From Oxyruncus cristatus (Eukaryota > Chordata > Aves > Passeriformes > Cotingidae), in contig VXAY01002825.1 of the NCBI GenBank assembly GCA_013399855.1, positions 144,739 through 208,738 on the forward strand: a stretch of 64,000 nucleotides of DNA. Reading direction: 5' to 3'. Positions 37,801 to 52,800 of the stretch are shown here, piece after piece; position 1 is the first letter of the stretch; the number at the start of each line of letters is the position of its first letter. The position numbers and the translations under genes were made by a program. Below the pieces are notes generated by a model. It was not told where the DNA came from. It did not search any database and saw only the letters and a list, made by a program, of their open reading frames with translations.

Positions 37801-40800
37801 ATATGTCATTGAAGCAATAAATTAGAAACCTTTCTTACTGTTTGATAACACTACTACAAATACAGGTTCATACCTATACTTCCTCCCAACATTTCTGACA
37901 CGTGAAAATTGTGACTTCTTTTACAGTACAGCGAATACAAAAAGGAGGAGAGGATTCAAGAGGAAACAAGCCATCAGAATGTAAGGTAAATTCAGAGATT
38001 TAAAGCAAGTGTATACTAGACGTTATCCACTAAGATCCATTTACCACCTAACCAATAAGCATGAGTTCTTGATCTCAAACATCTGGGGTGAATATAATTT
38101 TTTTCATACAATAGCAATTAAAAAACAAAGTGTTCTGCCCCTAAGGTGATACAGATAAAAATGTATGTCATTGTATTCCATTTTTTTTTTTGTGTCCCAA
38201 GGTAGCAAGAGTTATTTTGCAGTCCTTGCAAACTATATATATATTAATCTGGGCACTTAGTTTGGGAGTCAGAAATGCTGTATTTTACCATCTGGAAATT
38301 CATTGTACAGTCACGTGGACACATGTAAGGTTCATGATGAACTATATAGGACTCCCTAATGTTGTTTATTTTAATTTGAATATCTATACTTAGTTCCTAT
38401 CCTGGATAGTATCTAAAGCATTAGATATATGTAACAATTTTGCAGTTGTATATGAAAGGGAAAGGTGCAAGTCATCCTCAGTAAAATTTCAGGATTATGT
38501 TTCTAAGTTTTATTACTAGCAAATATCTTACAGAATTTTCCTATGTATTCCAGTTCTCTTTGCATTCTTTAATTCTCTGGCCATGTGAAATTCCTATACA
38601 ACTTTCTGAAGTCTAACTCTCCAGGAATGTTGTTAGTTGCAATTCTCATTCTTAAAGCCTAGTTTAGGTCCCTAACTCAGTAGAAGTCGGGCGTGCTGGC
38701 TTCTGGGGACACTGCCAGATGGTGAAGTCACTGCCACTGTTGATCATGATAATGTTAAACATGGGACAAATCCCTTTGGTTCAAGTGAAATTGTCATTGT
38801 GGAAGTGTATTTCTGTACAAAAGAAAAAAAAAAAATGACATATTTCAGAATACGTGTGTTGGGATGCCTCCTAGCAGCAGCACTCGACTGTGTCAGCGCT
38901 GCTGAATATTCAGGCAATATTTTGAAGCGGTTGCTGATGGGGTGTTGTGGGCAAGTCACTGTTCGTGTGTAGCTGGGAATAGAGAGTGAACCATTTCTGA
39001 ATGGCAAGGAAGGCAGTCTGATTTAGTGGGATGTCCCGTGTTTTTTTCCAGCTTGTCAGTCCCAACAGCCATATATATGAATACTCACTTAAGAAGTCAA
39101 AACATTCTCTTCTTGTACTCTGATACTCGTAAAATAATCAAATAGATTATTAAGGAGCAGAGTGGGTTGTTAATTTTCTCCTGTTCTCTGACCCTGATTG
39201 CATTTTCCTGATAAATAAGCCCCCTGAATGAAAGCACAGGTTTGAAGTCAGTCTTTGATTTATGGCTTGAGAGCATATTTCACCAACCTGCTCTTGATCT
39301 CCACTTCACTGCAGACATTAATACAAGTAATAAATGTGTGGGTTTAGTAGGTTTTTTTCCTCCTTACTTCTTCTTCCATTTTCATGCAATTATAGGTGTT
39401 AAATTTGGACAAAATTTTTGCAGTTCTTAGCTGGTTATTCACTTGGATGTTTTATTATAATTTTATGTAATAGAGATCTACAGAAATATTAGTAGAATTA
39501 CTTCAGTTTATTCAAAATTTTGAAGTGTTTTTTTCCTTTTTGTGGAAAAAGACTTTTTTTCCCCCAAAACAAACAAAACACCCATGAGACAAAACTAAAC
39601 CAGAACTGCTTTCTTCTGAGTTAACCAATAAAATTGATATTCTCTTCTTTTTCAATAGGACTGTAAAAGATAAAGGAAAACTCATTGAGAAAGAGGAAAA
39701 GGATACAAGGCAAGAGGTAAAACTATTTGGTTTTGGAAATTTAGAATAATCCATTTGTACTGAGATGAGTAAGAATTACAATATGTGTTTTAATATAATG
39801 CATTCAAAGATAACGTAAGATTTATATACTGGTCTTCAGGTATCTCCTAATCTGCCTTCCTGGATACAGCATTGGAAAATTTATTTCTTCTGTATAAATT
39901 TGCTAAACATTGTAGGCAGCCATCTATTCAACTGTATTTCAGTATCTTCTATGCTTGAAAAAGCAACTCAATAAAGGGCAAGAGTTTAGATGTATCATAC
40001 AAATCATCTATAGCTACCTAAAGTATATTATCTCTTTCTGTGAACAGCTGACACAGGCAAATAATAGATAATGTAAGTCAAGTCAAATGCAGCTAACAGT
40101 GTAATTCATATATGTCTCTTAAAGCAATTGCCACAAGAAAGGCGAAAGTTTATATTTTTCAATGGGCAGTTGCAGACAGAACCAAATTTTCAGCAAGTTT
40201 GAAGTGCAAGCTCTGTAGACTTGAGTTTATTCGGACCAATCTGTGCAGATACAATCTATAACTTCACCATACAAATTTTAAAATGTTTTGTCCTATTTTC
40301 TAGCATTTGATTCAGCTCACCTTTAAGTGTGAATTGTCTGTGGTGAGGACCTGTGGAGAGAAATAGGCAGTCCAGTCCTTTTTTATTTGGTCTCCTCCAT
40401 TATCATCTCTGTCTTTATTGGCAATGTGCGTTTGTTATTCCAAGTGCCGCAGCCATCCAGATATTCCAGCATGACTTCCTAATCCTGCTTGGTATTGACA
40501 ATATATTCTCCATATGTACTTTAAAGTAGGAACCCAGACAACTGCTGGCAGGTGGAGGAGGATTTTAGTGTGTAAAAACTACGTGTTTAAGATGGAATGT
40601 TATAAACAACTGTGTTATTAATAAAAATTACTGCTCCATAGGCATATTCTGAGATGAGTACAATAAGGTGATAAAGACTATAACCATCTTTATGAGTGTG
40701 TTACTAAATGGAATAAGGATTTTTTTTTAAAATTACATGAATTATACTATATGAATTAGTTATTGCTGAGTACCTTCAACCTCGCAAGCAGCACATATTA

Positions 40801-43800
40801 GAGAAATTTTGGCCAGTTTTGCCCAGATGGACAATCTAACTGGTATAATTTATTGTTGATCCAAAGGCTGAGTTGAGAAATGACAAAAAGTGGCAACTAG
40901 AGGTACTATAGTCCTAATCCTACTGGTTCCAGGAGTCTGAGAGTTCTGAAAAGTAACATATCTGTAGAAGCTGCTTACTGCTATATAATGTCCTTAATAC
41001 TTGTGTAACTACTAAATCCTGTGAAAACTAGTTGGCTGTAGCTTTTTGGAAGTCACAAAAGGGTCAAAAGTGTACCTAACTTGACAACAGCTACTATCCT
41101 TTGGTTGTAAATGTAGAACCAGGTAATAGGTGTGCTGTCATGCTGGATAATTTTCATAAAACCTCACATTTATTTCCATTTTGCAACCTGTTGAAAGCCC
41201 TGATATGTGGATAATTTAATCTATGACTTTGAAGATGCCATTGGGGAAAAAAGCTGATTAAAGGTTGGATAGATCAGTGTGTGTCGTTTTAAGCTTCTCG
41301 TTTGTTTAGGGTACATCTTTGGGTAAATAAATGGCATTATTTTAATCAAGTTAATAAGCTAGAGAAAGGAAATTTCTTTGCAGTTATTTCAGGGATACCA
41401 TAAATTTTATTCCATGTAAATAAAGTAGAGGATTCAATGTTAACAGAGTCATTTATGTACAAAAATATATCATTTTCCTGTTGTATCCATGTCTCTGTTT
41501 TCCTGCATTCAACACTTGCACTACTTTATGAACAATATGAGTCCCCCAGTAAAATTTAAGGATAGGGATAATTTTGTCTAATACTCAAAAAAGTAGAGCA
41601 GTCTTATTTTATTGTTACATTGTCTGCATCATGGAAATTAGAGGCAGTCCAGCAGTTTTTATGTCTTTTCCAGTAAAAATACTGGTGGAAAAATGGTTGG
41701 TCTTCACAAGATAAAGTTGAATTATGTTTCATTTCCTGTACTATTAGTTTAAGTCAGTAATTATCCTTTGTAAATACACTTTTATTTCTATTTATAAACT
41801 ATATCCTGTATGTTTGGTTGAAAATGTAGAAATATCTGAGAACAACAACTATTAATCTATTTTATGCTAGGATTTGGGAGATAAAGATTTTTTTGTAAGA
41901 TTATTTAACAGTTTCACTTACTTTTCTCATTTAGGAAATGAAAGATACGCACATCTATAATTCAGACACAGGACTTGATGACTTTTCAGCAAATTATGAA
42001 GATGATTTTGAAGTAAGTAAAAGCATGCAGTTGTCTAAAGTAATTCTTGAGTATCAAAATAGTGAATGACTTTGTTAACAAAAATAAAAATTATGGGATA
42101 TTACATGGTTTTTAGTTCTTTTTTTTTTTTTGTGACAGTGACCTTTAACTTGGCTAATAGTAGGTAATGAGGAATTAAAATGTTATGTAGAAATTCTCTG
42201 CTTTAAATTTATTTAGCATTTGTCAGTTGCCCTTTACCATTCAGAGAATGGAGAAAAATGAGCACATTTAAATCTTGTTCATATCATTTGTGGTTACTTC
42301 AGCATGAGATAAACTGTCTCAGTTAATAGAATTTTTAAAGTATGAGCCTTATGCATGGACTTGCAAACAGATAGGGTGGAAGTTTAGTAAATTTGAACCT
42401 ACCATTAAAGGGCAGCTTGAATTAAAACTATCAAACAAATGACTTCTTACATCCCTGAAGCATTTATGCCACTGAACATTGTCATTTTGTCTCTTTAAGG
42501 AACACATAATTCACTTAAATATATACTTTCTACTCTAGGATATTAAGAAAGACTATTTTGGGCACTGAAGAACAGCACTGGGGGATTGTCCTGTCTTGAT
42601 TAAAATTACTGTACAATCAAGAGATGCCATTTCATTTCTATCAAACAACTATTTTAGAATGCCTTTCAGTTAGAGGATTTATAGCCATCTGCATGAGATT
42701 TTTATTTTGACAGCATTTTATGTCTTTAAAAGATCTTGAAAAAATACATCCATAATCCATGTTTATTAGTTATTGAAAGTTCTGTTGCTTTTCAAGGATT
42801 ATGAAGATGATTTTGAGGATGATGAAGACAAAAGTAGTGAAGAAAGAGATGCAGAAGAAAACCTAAGGGAGATTCTGTCTTCCCGAACATCGGAAATTGA
42901 AGAAATTCAAAGAGCAATTAGTGCAGAAAATGACAGAATTTTTAATTCACCGCTGAAGAAACTTGAAGATGAAAAAAAGGAACCAATCGTGGGTATGTGC
43001 CTAGATACCAATCTTTTTTATAAAATGTATGAGTAACACGTACAACTTAGGAGTAAACAGGCCACTTTTTCTAGAAGTCTGCCTAAAGACAAAGTCTGGT
43101 GCTCTGGGTGAGTCACTTGGGTTTGTGGGTAAGCACTGCGACTTCCACATTACTGAAGAATGATTCAGAGGCATTACTAGTCATTTAAAATGTGAAGCAT
43201 AAAAATGTACCGACTGACATTTAATACGTCTTATTTTGGGTAAGAGGAGGATATGAGAGTCTGGATTTTGAAAACTGGAGGAGTGTTAGAACAGTTTGGG
43301 GCTTCTGCTGGCATTAAATTCACCTTTTTCTTTTAAGCAAAGTTGAAGCCGCTGCTCTGGGTGGGAAGGCGAGAGAAATATCGATATTACTGAGTTATAT
43401 GGTCCTACATGACTTTCAAATGCAGGCTCTTTCTGCAGTGTTGTCTTGCATTCAGTTGATCTGACACCTGGGAGTGCCAGAGCTACTTATTTTCCTACAG
43501 TTGTACCTCACATTCATGTGAATGACTGTGTGTCATCACTGTGCAAAAGAACAATAAATAGCTTTTTAGTGTGGTTCATTCAAAATTAGTACAGTCATGG
43601 AAAAAATAGCTTGAAGTTTCTGTAAGTCTTTACAGTATCTCTCAAAGGTTTTTTCCTGCCTAGAAAATTCTGTGATTCAGTTAAGTAAAAAAGTAATTGC
43701 AGTCAGTACCAGTAATGTGAATTTCTTCTTGCAGAACATTTATGCAATTATTATTTTTCTAATAAACAATATGGAATCAATAAATTTGTTCCATTAATGC

Positions 43801-46800
43801 TGTAGGACAGGATATTAGGACAGTAATGAACAGCATGGCATTCTAATACGGAATCAGATTTTAAAATTTCAGAATGTAGCACTTGGTGCTTTATTCTAAA
43901 TTACACAACACATCTTTTTTTAATGAAGTTTCAACCTCATTTGCTTAAATTGTTGTTGATCATTCTGGTAATTATTTTTAGAAGTTGAAAAGCATATTAC
44001 AAGTATTGCATAAAAAGGCAGTCTTCCTTTGAGGAAGTGAAACACCGTTAGTCCTGACTGGAAGTTGGATATTAAGGTCAATTAGCTACCACTTAGCCTG
44101 GAAAAGGAGTAAAATAGATGTGACAACAGTTACTGTAGTTGGTCAATTAACTGTGGCTTTTGAAGGGACAGTTTTCAGTGTTTTCCTTATTCGTCCAAGG
44201 ACATTAGTTAAGCTTTTGCTGATGAGGTTCTCCACTACCTGTAGTGGAACCCCTCACTTAGAGGGGGAAGTCTGTGTGAATTTGGTGGATTTTTAGAATT
44301 GATCATAGAGTGTTTTACTGTGCAGGGGGGAACAAGGGACCTGCTAATGGCAAGAGAAAAAGAGGCCCTTTCTGCATCACGATCTTCTAAAACAAAAATT
44401 GCTGTGGTCAGTCATTTTGAATTGATTGAGAAAAGACCGTAATAAGGGACATATCCTGGCCCATTACTGAAGTTTATCTCATTGTACTGAAAGCTGTGAT
44501 AGAGCACTTTGTGTAGCCTGCAAACGAGTCATTTTTAGTAGCTGTGTTGTAATAAATCTGTTGCTTTTTAGACTTAACTGCTTTACATTTTCATGCATTG
44601 TAAAGTGTGTGAACTGTAACAATTAACAATGTTTTATAATATCACAGAAAACCAGTCAGAAACTGTCAGAAACTCTTTTCGTGGAATATTCATGGATTTT
44701 CAAATGGCCAACCAACGACAAAGTAGCCGAAGTATGGCCAGTAAGCAGATGTAAGTGTATTTTAAATAATCCACACAAAATGGGCGCTCACTATGTGAGA
44801 TGTAATTTTTTTCATTGTATTTGAAAGATGTGAACTTTATAAACTTGAGGCTTATAGAATAAAAAATTATTTTGTTAGTTAGCAGTAATTAGTTCTTAAG
44901 TAAATATAATGTACAGGCTTTGCTACATAAAGTTTTCTAACAGAAATTTTTCTATATATCAGTTTATGTGCAGCATTACTCTTCAGGCACTTAATAAGAT
45001 ATTGACCTAAAGAGCAAGGCTTTTAGCTGCTGTTGGGTCTCTGCAGAACTGTAATTCCTTGAGATAATCAAGATACTTTGTGGTGCATACCGTTGCCAAA
45101 ATAACATGTTCCTTTTCAGGGGTAACACCAGTTGGTGTAAAAACATGTTATTACTGATCTAAAATTGATCTAGATTTGAGATATCTAAGACGTCTCTGTA
45201 TTTTAAAGAAACAAATAGATGCTTGCTTTTTGTGGAACTTGCCAGGAGCTCCAGGTTTTTCTGAAGCATTGTATCTATCTACAATTTTCTACTGCAGTAC
45301 TTGGATGCATAAAGCAAGGTTATTAAATGTTATTGTTAATAATAGATTCCACTGTTTCGTGGCTGCACATCAGTGACTAATCTTCACATATGGAGAATTT
45401 TATTGTGTGAGCTGTCTAATTCACCTTGCCTAAATTTATGTGCCCAAATTTCACACAAGTTCATTGCGTAGGCTTCCTCTCTGGGTGGTGGAGACATATT
45501 AGGAAACTCAGGAAGGCATCTCTGAAGAATTGCTTTCTGGAATGTTTTTCAGCCTCTAGTGATTGTGTACTATGACTGATTATGGCTGTGTATTTAACTC
45601 TGTGTACCTGCTGACAACATAAATAGCCTGTGAAGATACAAAGCATTTTCATGGAAAGAGAAGGGAGTTGTGGAATTTGATGCTGTGATAAGACATTGCT
45701 ACCAGTAAATAGACTGAAAGTGTCCCTTAAGTGTGCTGTGGCACTTTGGAGTTGTAAGAAATAATACGAGCTTATTAGTTTATTTTAAGGATTTGTGTGC
45801 ATGTATCATTCAGATTTGCACCTAGGAAGCAACTTTCATACGTTTGAGTAAGATCTTCGCAATCTGTGTCCACGTTTGTGAAGAGGTGTTATATTAAAAA
45901 GCACAAGTTAAAATAAACTTTGTGTAAGAAAATGCAATAGATGTCATCAAGTCTCAAAAAAGAGATGTATCTGGTTTGTATTTATTTATAGTTTTTAAGT
46001 ACATTTGAAAAAAACTGAGAGTGCAAGAGAGAGAGACAGGAAGACTGCAAAAATTTTCTTATTGTGAAAGGAATTTGCAGTATAGCAAGAGCCTGGAATT
46101 AACTTGTAAATTGACATCTGCATGTAATTCAAGCAGTTCACTCTTAAAATGAAGTATATTAACAGCTTTATGTCATTACAGCAGGTAGATGATCATGTGA
46201 ATTGTGACAAAGATTGTCAGTCTTTTCAATATCCACACATCCCACACAAGTTGAGTGATAGGAATCTCTTTGTAGTTGATGATGATAAGTAATATTACAT
46301 AAATGTATTTTTACTTTACAGAGTTGAGATACAGTATATGAAGGTAGACTTGTTTTCCAATTAAGAATCAACCTAAAGTTTTATTTGTGAGTAAAGATGA
46401 AAAAAATTAAAAATTAAGGTAGGCAGAAAATAAAAGGATTGAGGGAAGATGGACAAGGCAGTTGAGTTATTTTTTTATCACTTCAGCAAGGGAATTTAGG
46501 AAGATGGAAAGATTTGGTGTTTCATAGGACAAAGAGATTCAGGTATCTCAAATCCTGTACAATGTGCTAATCTTACTCAAAACTAATAATACAAGTGGAA
46601 CAATACATAGTCTCCCTCAATCTCGAGGATTTATTTTCATACAATTTAGATCAAATCCAACACTCCAGTAACTGAAGTTTTTTGGAGGCCTACTTTTAGG
46701 GTAAGAGGTCAGTATTCATGGCCATGGGTTTTGAATCAGCAATACGGTAATTTAATTTGTATATTTAAAATATATTTTAGGATTGATAAACTGCTCCTGT

Positions 46801-49800
46801 TTGTTTCCTTAGTGATGTACAGAGGTACAAATTCAGGCAGTCTATTCTGTTACAAGTGAGAGTCATTCAAGATACATTTGCACATGTCTAACAAAGCCAG
46901 GATGTTAGAGAAGAACTTTATAAAGCATGTACATATATAAGTGATGTAAGTTAATAAAAGGAGTTTAGGAGAATTAGCCACCATCCTAACTAGTAGAAGA
47001 GACATTCATCTCTTACCTCACAGAGCAGCTTTTGAATACTTAGAAAAGATGATCTGCTGGGCTTTTGACAGTTTGTGTTTAATAATAAACCACGTTTGCC
47101 ATTTGAAATTAGTATTACATTTTCAAATTTGGTACTTATCTCAGCATAATTAAATGAAAACCCATAACAATATTCTATATACTTCTACTGATATATTTTG
47201 ATCTGCCAGTTAATTTTGGTACAATTCACAAAGATTAAAGGATTGTTAGATCTCTGATACAGCACAAAATCATGTTGCTTTTGTTTTGAAATATCAAATA
47301 CTTGATCTTAACCTTTTTTTTTCCCCTCTGTTGTGATTAATTCTAAAGAAAACGGAGTTCAGAACTTCTCCCACTAATTGACCTGGATTTCTCAGTTAGT
47401 TTCTCATTACTGGATTTGCCCCCTGTAAATGAGTACGACATGTATATCAGGAATTTTGGTAAAATGAACACCAAGCAGGTGCGTAACAAATATATAGTGA
47501 TACTTAAATCCTGAAAGTGCTGATGCTCCTTCTGGGAAGTAATTTTCCTTAAAAAGAAAGTTCCTAAAGCTAATAGAACAGTAGAGTAATCAATTAATAA
47601 TTTTCATCTCTAAGCCCTAATTACCATAAAGCAACAATCTCAAAACTTTTGGCCAGACAGACCATTTCCTTTCTGTGTTAGAAGAGGACTCTCATTTTCC
47701 TTCCCCATTTTCTAAAGGGCTTTCTGACTGTCTGTGGCTCAGTGTCCCCAGATATGCTGGCCTAGTGTTTTTGCATCATGTGAGACATTTTGTGTTTTTG
47801 CATTCTTGTGTGAAATGTGGTAAAATGTGCATGCACAAAATAGGAACAGTGTGTCAGTGTGCTTAGGTCTGAATTTACAAACAGAAGAGGCTGAGCACAT
47901 CAGGTTTAAAATTAAAAAGTTCTATTCAGTTCTGTGCTGTCATTCTTAGCTGTGCCACCCATTTACTGATCACTTTCTACTTTAGGCGTATGTTCAGTGT
48001 AACGAGGACAATGTCGACAGAGACATTCAGACAGAGGAAGTTGAGACACTGGAGAAATGGACACAGCATCCAGGAGAAGGTTCTCTTGTATCTGGAGGTG
48101 AAGAACATTTTCATCTTATTCGTTTATGGATGTGTTTGTGTCATGTAAACTTTCGCTTTTGTGTCCATTAGTTGTGAGAATGTGCAGAGTGTCAGGCTGC
48201 ACTGATACCAAACTGCCAGAGACACTGAATCCCCATGTGGAGGCGGGTGAAGAATAAGTGGCAGAAACAGTTCTTCCTTCTGGCTTGCTGTTGCTGGTGG
48301 CAGGAAGAATGATTTCCCAACAGGTCTTGGTCTTCAGCACTAATATTCCTGATGAAGAAAAGCTGTTTCCTACCACTCTTCTCTTGCTTAAAAGTTAAAT
48401 TGTTCTTCCACTTTCCTTAACTGATTCCCTTTTGAGGCCTGAAGTTTGATTTTTGGGGTTTTTTTGTTTTCCATAGGTCCCAGAAACAGCCAGGATATGT
48501 CAGTGAGTGGAGCTCTAACACCTAAAATTGATTCACAAAGATTAGCAAATTTCCTCCGGTCTGCCTGCCAGGTACTTTTGTGTCCTTAATATCCCTTATG
48601 GGCTGTGTGCATAAGTATACATTGTGATAGATCACTTACAGCTCTTGTTCTGACTAATTTAAGTAAATGACTTAAATAATACTCATTATCAATGAGATTC
48701 ATCTCTCTGCAAAGGAGTGGAATCCGAGCTGTGCAACTTCTGTGTCTGTAAAGCTGTATTTGCAAAGATACAAAATTAACAAGAGAGTTGATAAAGGCTT
48801 ATTAAATTTATCCACATAACTTTGGAAAAGCTAAAAATAGCAAAGCTGAAAGATAAGATGACCTTTTCACTTCTATAAATGTAATTATGTTTGAAAGGTG
48901 ATTGCTGTTTTGCTAGAGGAAGATCAAGTTGCAACACAACCCAGGAAACTAAGATCTCGACAAACCAATCTGTCTATTAGTGATAGCTGTTTCCAGTTAA
49001 ATACTAACCAGCCATTCCTCTATGGTAAGGGAACTTTATTCTACACCTCTTAGTATACAGAGTGAACCCTTCTTTCTTTGCAAAATAACATGCTCTTTGT
49101 CATAACTGTGCAAACAGCACATATCAGGATATACAGATGCTGTAAACCTCACTTTGAAGTGCACTAATCCTGCTGTGACTGTGCAGATTGGTTTCACATA
49201 GGTACCATCAGAGCATCCTACAAGAAATATTTTGTAGCTATTCCTATCAGAAACATAGCCAGCAGTAAGCATGATGCATGTAATTTCCTACCCCTGTTGT
49301 TGAGGGGCCATCCCAGGGGGTTTAATTTTGTTTGGGCTCTTTATGCTGATAGTAGGGCCAAAATTGTAAATAAAGGCAGGTTATTGAACAGGGAGAATAT
49401 TGCCTGACATATTTGAAAAGCAGTTATATCTTCTCCCTGTAAACAGTAGCTGTCCAGATGAAAATAAAAATGAAAAATAAAGCATCTGTAATTATGTTAG
49501 GAAGGCCTATAACACACCTAATCTAACATGAACACATGAGATGAACCAGCAAAAACCTGGCCTGTGCTGTTTCCTGTTTAAGACTCAGCTTAATTTTGAG
49601 TGTATAGACTGACGTCAGATCAGATTGGCTTGCTTATACCCAGAATAATTATTCTATTACCTTTCTGAACTGTCTTGCTTTTTGTCTTCTACTTACTTAC
49701 AATATTTTGGAATCTTTCTCTAGTCCCTCCTTTTTTATTGTATAGCTTCAAAAGCAACCCACTCTTAATAGAAATATTCTTCGTAATTGTGTCTTAGTTC

Positions 49801-52800
49801 CTTTGTTTGTTGCTATAGCAGCGAAATGTGCTTTTTCATCTGCAGTGATGAAGCAGTTTGCTTTTTCATTTATTGCTTTTCTTTCTTGACTTTTTCCTAA
49901 TGGTTTAGACCGAAAAATATCCTGCCTACATGTCTCCCAAGTTCAGAGGCAGGCACTACTTTCTGTTCATGGATTACCTGAGAAGGCAGGTGCGGACTTA
50001 CTGAACAGAAAGAGCCTCATATGTGTTTGGAACATCTGGCAGCCCTCCAGTCCTCAGAAAGTTTTAATAGGTGACTCAGAGGTATGTTTTAATAACATTG
50101 TATTTGTGATTATATTGTATCTATCCATTGTATATATGGGTTCTATTGTATATAACACATCAAAAAGAAAAGCTTTATTATGTGTATTTTGGGGTTTTTT
50201 TGTCCTGCTGCAAGGTATGCCATCTTTTGAGAAACACATTTGACCCTAGTGAACGAAACACTATTCTCATTCTATTTTATGCTCCAGAACAAAGTTGTGG
50301 TGATGGTCATGGTGTTTTGTTGTTTGTTTTGGTTGTTTAATTTGGACTCTATTTCATGGTTGAAGAGTGAATGAAAGTAAAACGTCTGGTTCAGATGTTG
50401 TCAGGACTTCTCTCTACTCATCTCTGTCATACAGCTGAGTCACCCCCTTCAGTGTTTTGGTAGTAGATACAGATTACAAAACAATTGTCTTGAAAAGGCA
50501 AGTCCTACTGAAAGTCTTTTAAAATAAATTGCCCTTTTGCCATAACCACGTGTAATCTGTATAGGAATTACACTAGGAAATACAAGTGTATTTCAGGCCT
50601 GTCAAATCATTTGCCATTATTGTAATATCAACCATATGCATGTTTTTACTGTTTCACAGGTCATATGTTGCTGCTTTAGCCCCAGTAAAACAACGTTAGT
50701 GTTTGCTGGAACAATAGATGGTTCACTGTTGGTCTGGGATCTTCGAGAAGACTCAAGAATGCACCCTCATATGATGATGAGTGGAACTGACTGGACATTT
50801 AGAGTTCCAACATTTTCCACTGGTTAGTATCTGTGCATCCTGGTTAGTCATTTTGTGTGCAGTGAAATAATTCTCAGTAGCCTAGTTTAGCCAGTTCAAC
50901 TATTATATTTAGTATAGTAAAAATTGTCAATAATTAATAGCTGTACAGAAATAGAAGCCAGCTCAATGTGCATCAAGCAGTGAGAATAGAGAGGTGGACC
51001 AGCTATAAAACCTAAGGAGCATTGGAATATTAAAATGGACACTCAACTACTACCTCATCTGAAATCATTAGCTTAGTCAGTTTTCAATATGTTGTCTCCC
51101 CTAATATAACCTACATTTTTTGATCTACATCTAAACACGTATGTTAAGAGTTCTCTGATTTGACTTAAACACATTCACAAAACCCTCTTTTCTTCACAAG
51201 TATCTAATTGCAGGAGCCATCTAAAAATAAACAGTAGTTGGTTGTTGACAAACTTAATTTTTTTTAGTAGGTCAAAGATGCTTGGACTTGTATTGCACAC
51301 TGGGCTGGTGGTCAAATGTGTGGGTGCAGTTTCATGTAGTTGCTTATATAAGCAGGCAGGTTTAATGCTGTATACTTAGAAAGCTTTGTGCCTTTGGTCT
51401 TAAATGAAATTAAGGTGCACAGGAAAAGTCCAGAAATCATGGGTATCTGACAAAGAACACTTATTAAAATTACTCTAAATGCATATTTATTTTAAAAAGT
51501 TCTTCAAGGGTAAATACACATTTTCTCATGGTGAAGTCTTTGTTTCAGGGTTGTTAATTTCTATTAAGAGTATTTTTTTTGTCTTTTTTATGTTAAGCAG
51601 TGATTTATTTCTACCCCTATTTTTTATGAAGCTTGAAATTATCATAATTCTTTTCATGCTGACCCTGAAAGGGAAGACTTTCATGAAATGTCTGGTACAG
51701 TGGCATAAATGGTGCAGCAGTCATTTGGAAAATGAGAAGTAAATAGAAATATTGAAACATTGATTTATCTAGTAGTATTTTGTTAATTTAGGAAACAGTT
51801 TGCAGTATTCTGCAAAAAAAAAAAATGGTATTTTGCAAAGTCATTCTTTATGAAGTTCATTATTTGCTGATCTTGTTTTCTAATCGTCATTCTCCCATAA
51901 GCTGAAAATTGATTAAGGTTTGGTTGTTGTTTTTTGTTGAAATTAATATAATGTTTAACTTTCATTGTCCTTATTTACAGATGGCATTCTAAACTCAGTG
52001 AACCACACCTCTCCTGTACTTGCAGTGGAACCTGTCTCAACCTCTCTTGACAGTGATCACAGTTATGGGCTCTCAAGCCTCTCCTGTCAGGAGGGTATGT
52101 AAGCTACTCATCAGAGCATCAATACATCTGAGGTATCTTTAGGTATCTACTTTAGGTATCTACTGAAGCAAATATGTCATAGTCAAAATCCAGTTTATGA
52201 TCCTACTTTGCCTCTTGTCTGTAGTATCAACTGCACACAAATTCATGTTTGTTTTCTGCCCTCATTTTTAGGTAACGTTCATTCAGTGCAGCTTCGCTTC
52301 AGATGTGGGAGCATGCTTGTTATAGTGTCTGCTTTCCAGACGATGTTTTATTCTTCCATGATAAAACAAGTTATCACTCAAAAACTGCCTTTAGAAAAGT
52401 CTTAATGCTTCTATAATGCCTGAAAAAAAATCTCTGTCTGAGTCAGTGGAGCAACTTGCTTATGTCTGAAAGCTCATAAAATGTGTGGCTGTACTTGGTG
52501 GTTTTTCCCTGTACCTTTTGCCTATTCTTTTATGACCGACCTTGGCAAAAAACATTCTAATCCTCATGTCCTCAAATTCTCAGACAGTGTGCTGGAGGAG
52601 GAATTATTACTTCCATTGCAGATTTGTACTTTGAGATCGGTAGTGGTTAAAAAATGTGCTTCATATTGCAGGTTTTACAACATTTCATCTGTTGCACTTT
52701 ATGTTCCCTTCCAAAGTCCATGCAGAATCCAGACATCTTTTAAAAGATGCAGACAGAGCTCATCTGCCTTTCTGGTAGGACAAACTGCACATACTAGAGT

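Noticed and set aside
37927..37980. Shorter exon 6 using the donor AAT|GTAAGG
   Set aside because: It would put a TAA in frame in exon 7; the donor five bases downstream keeps the frame open.
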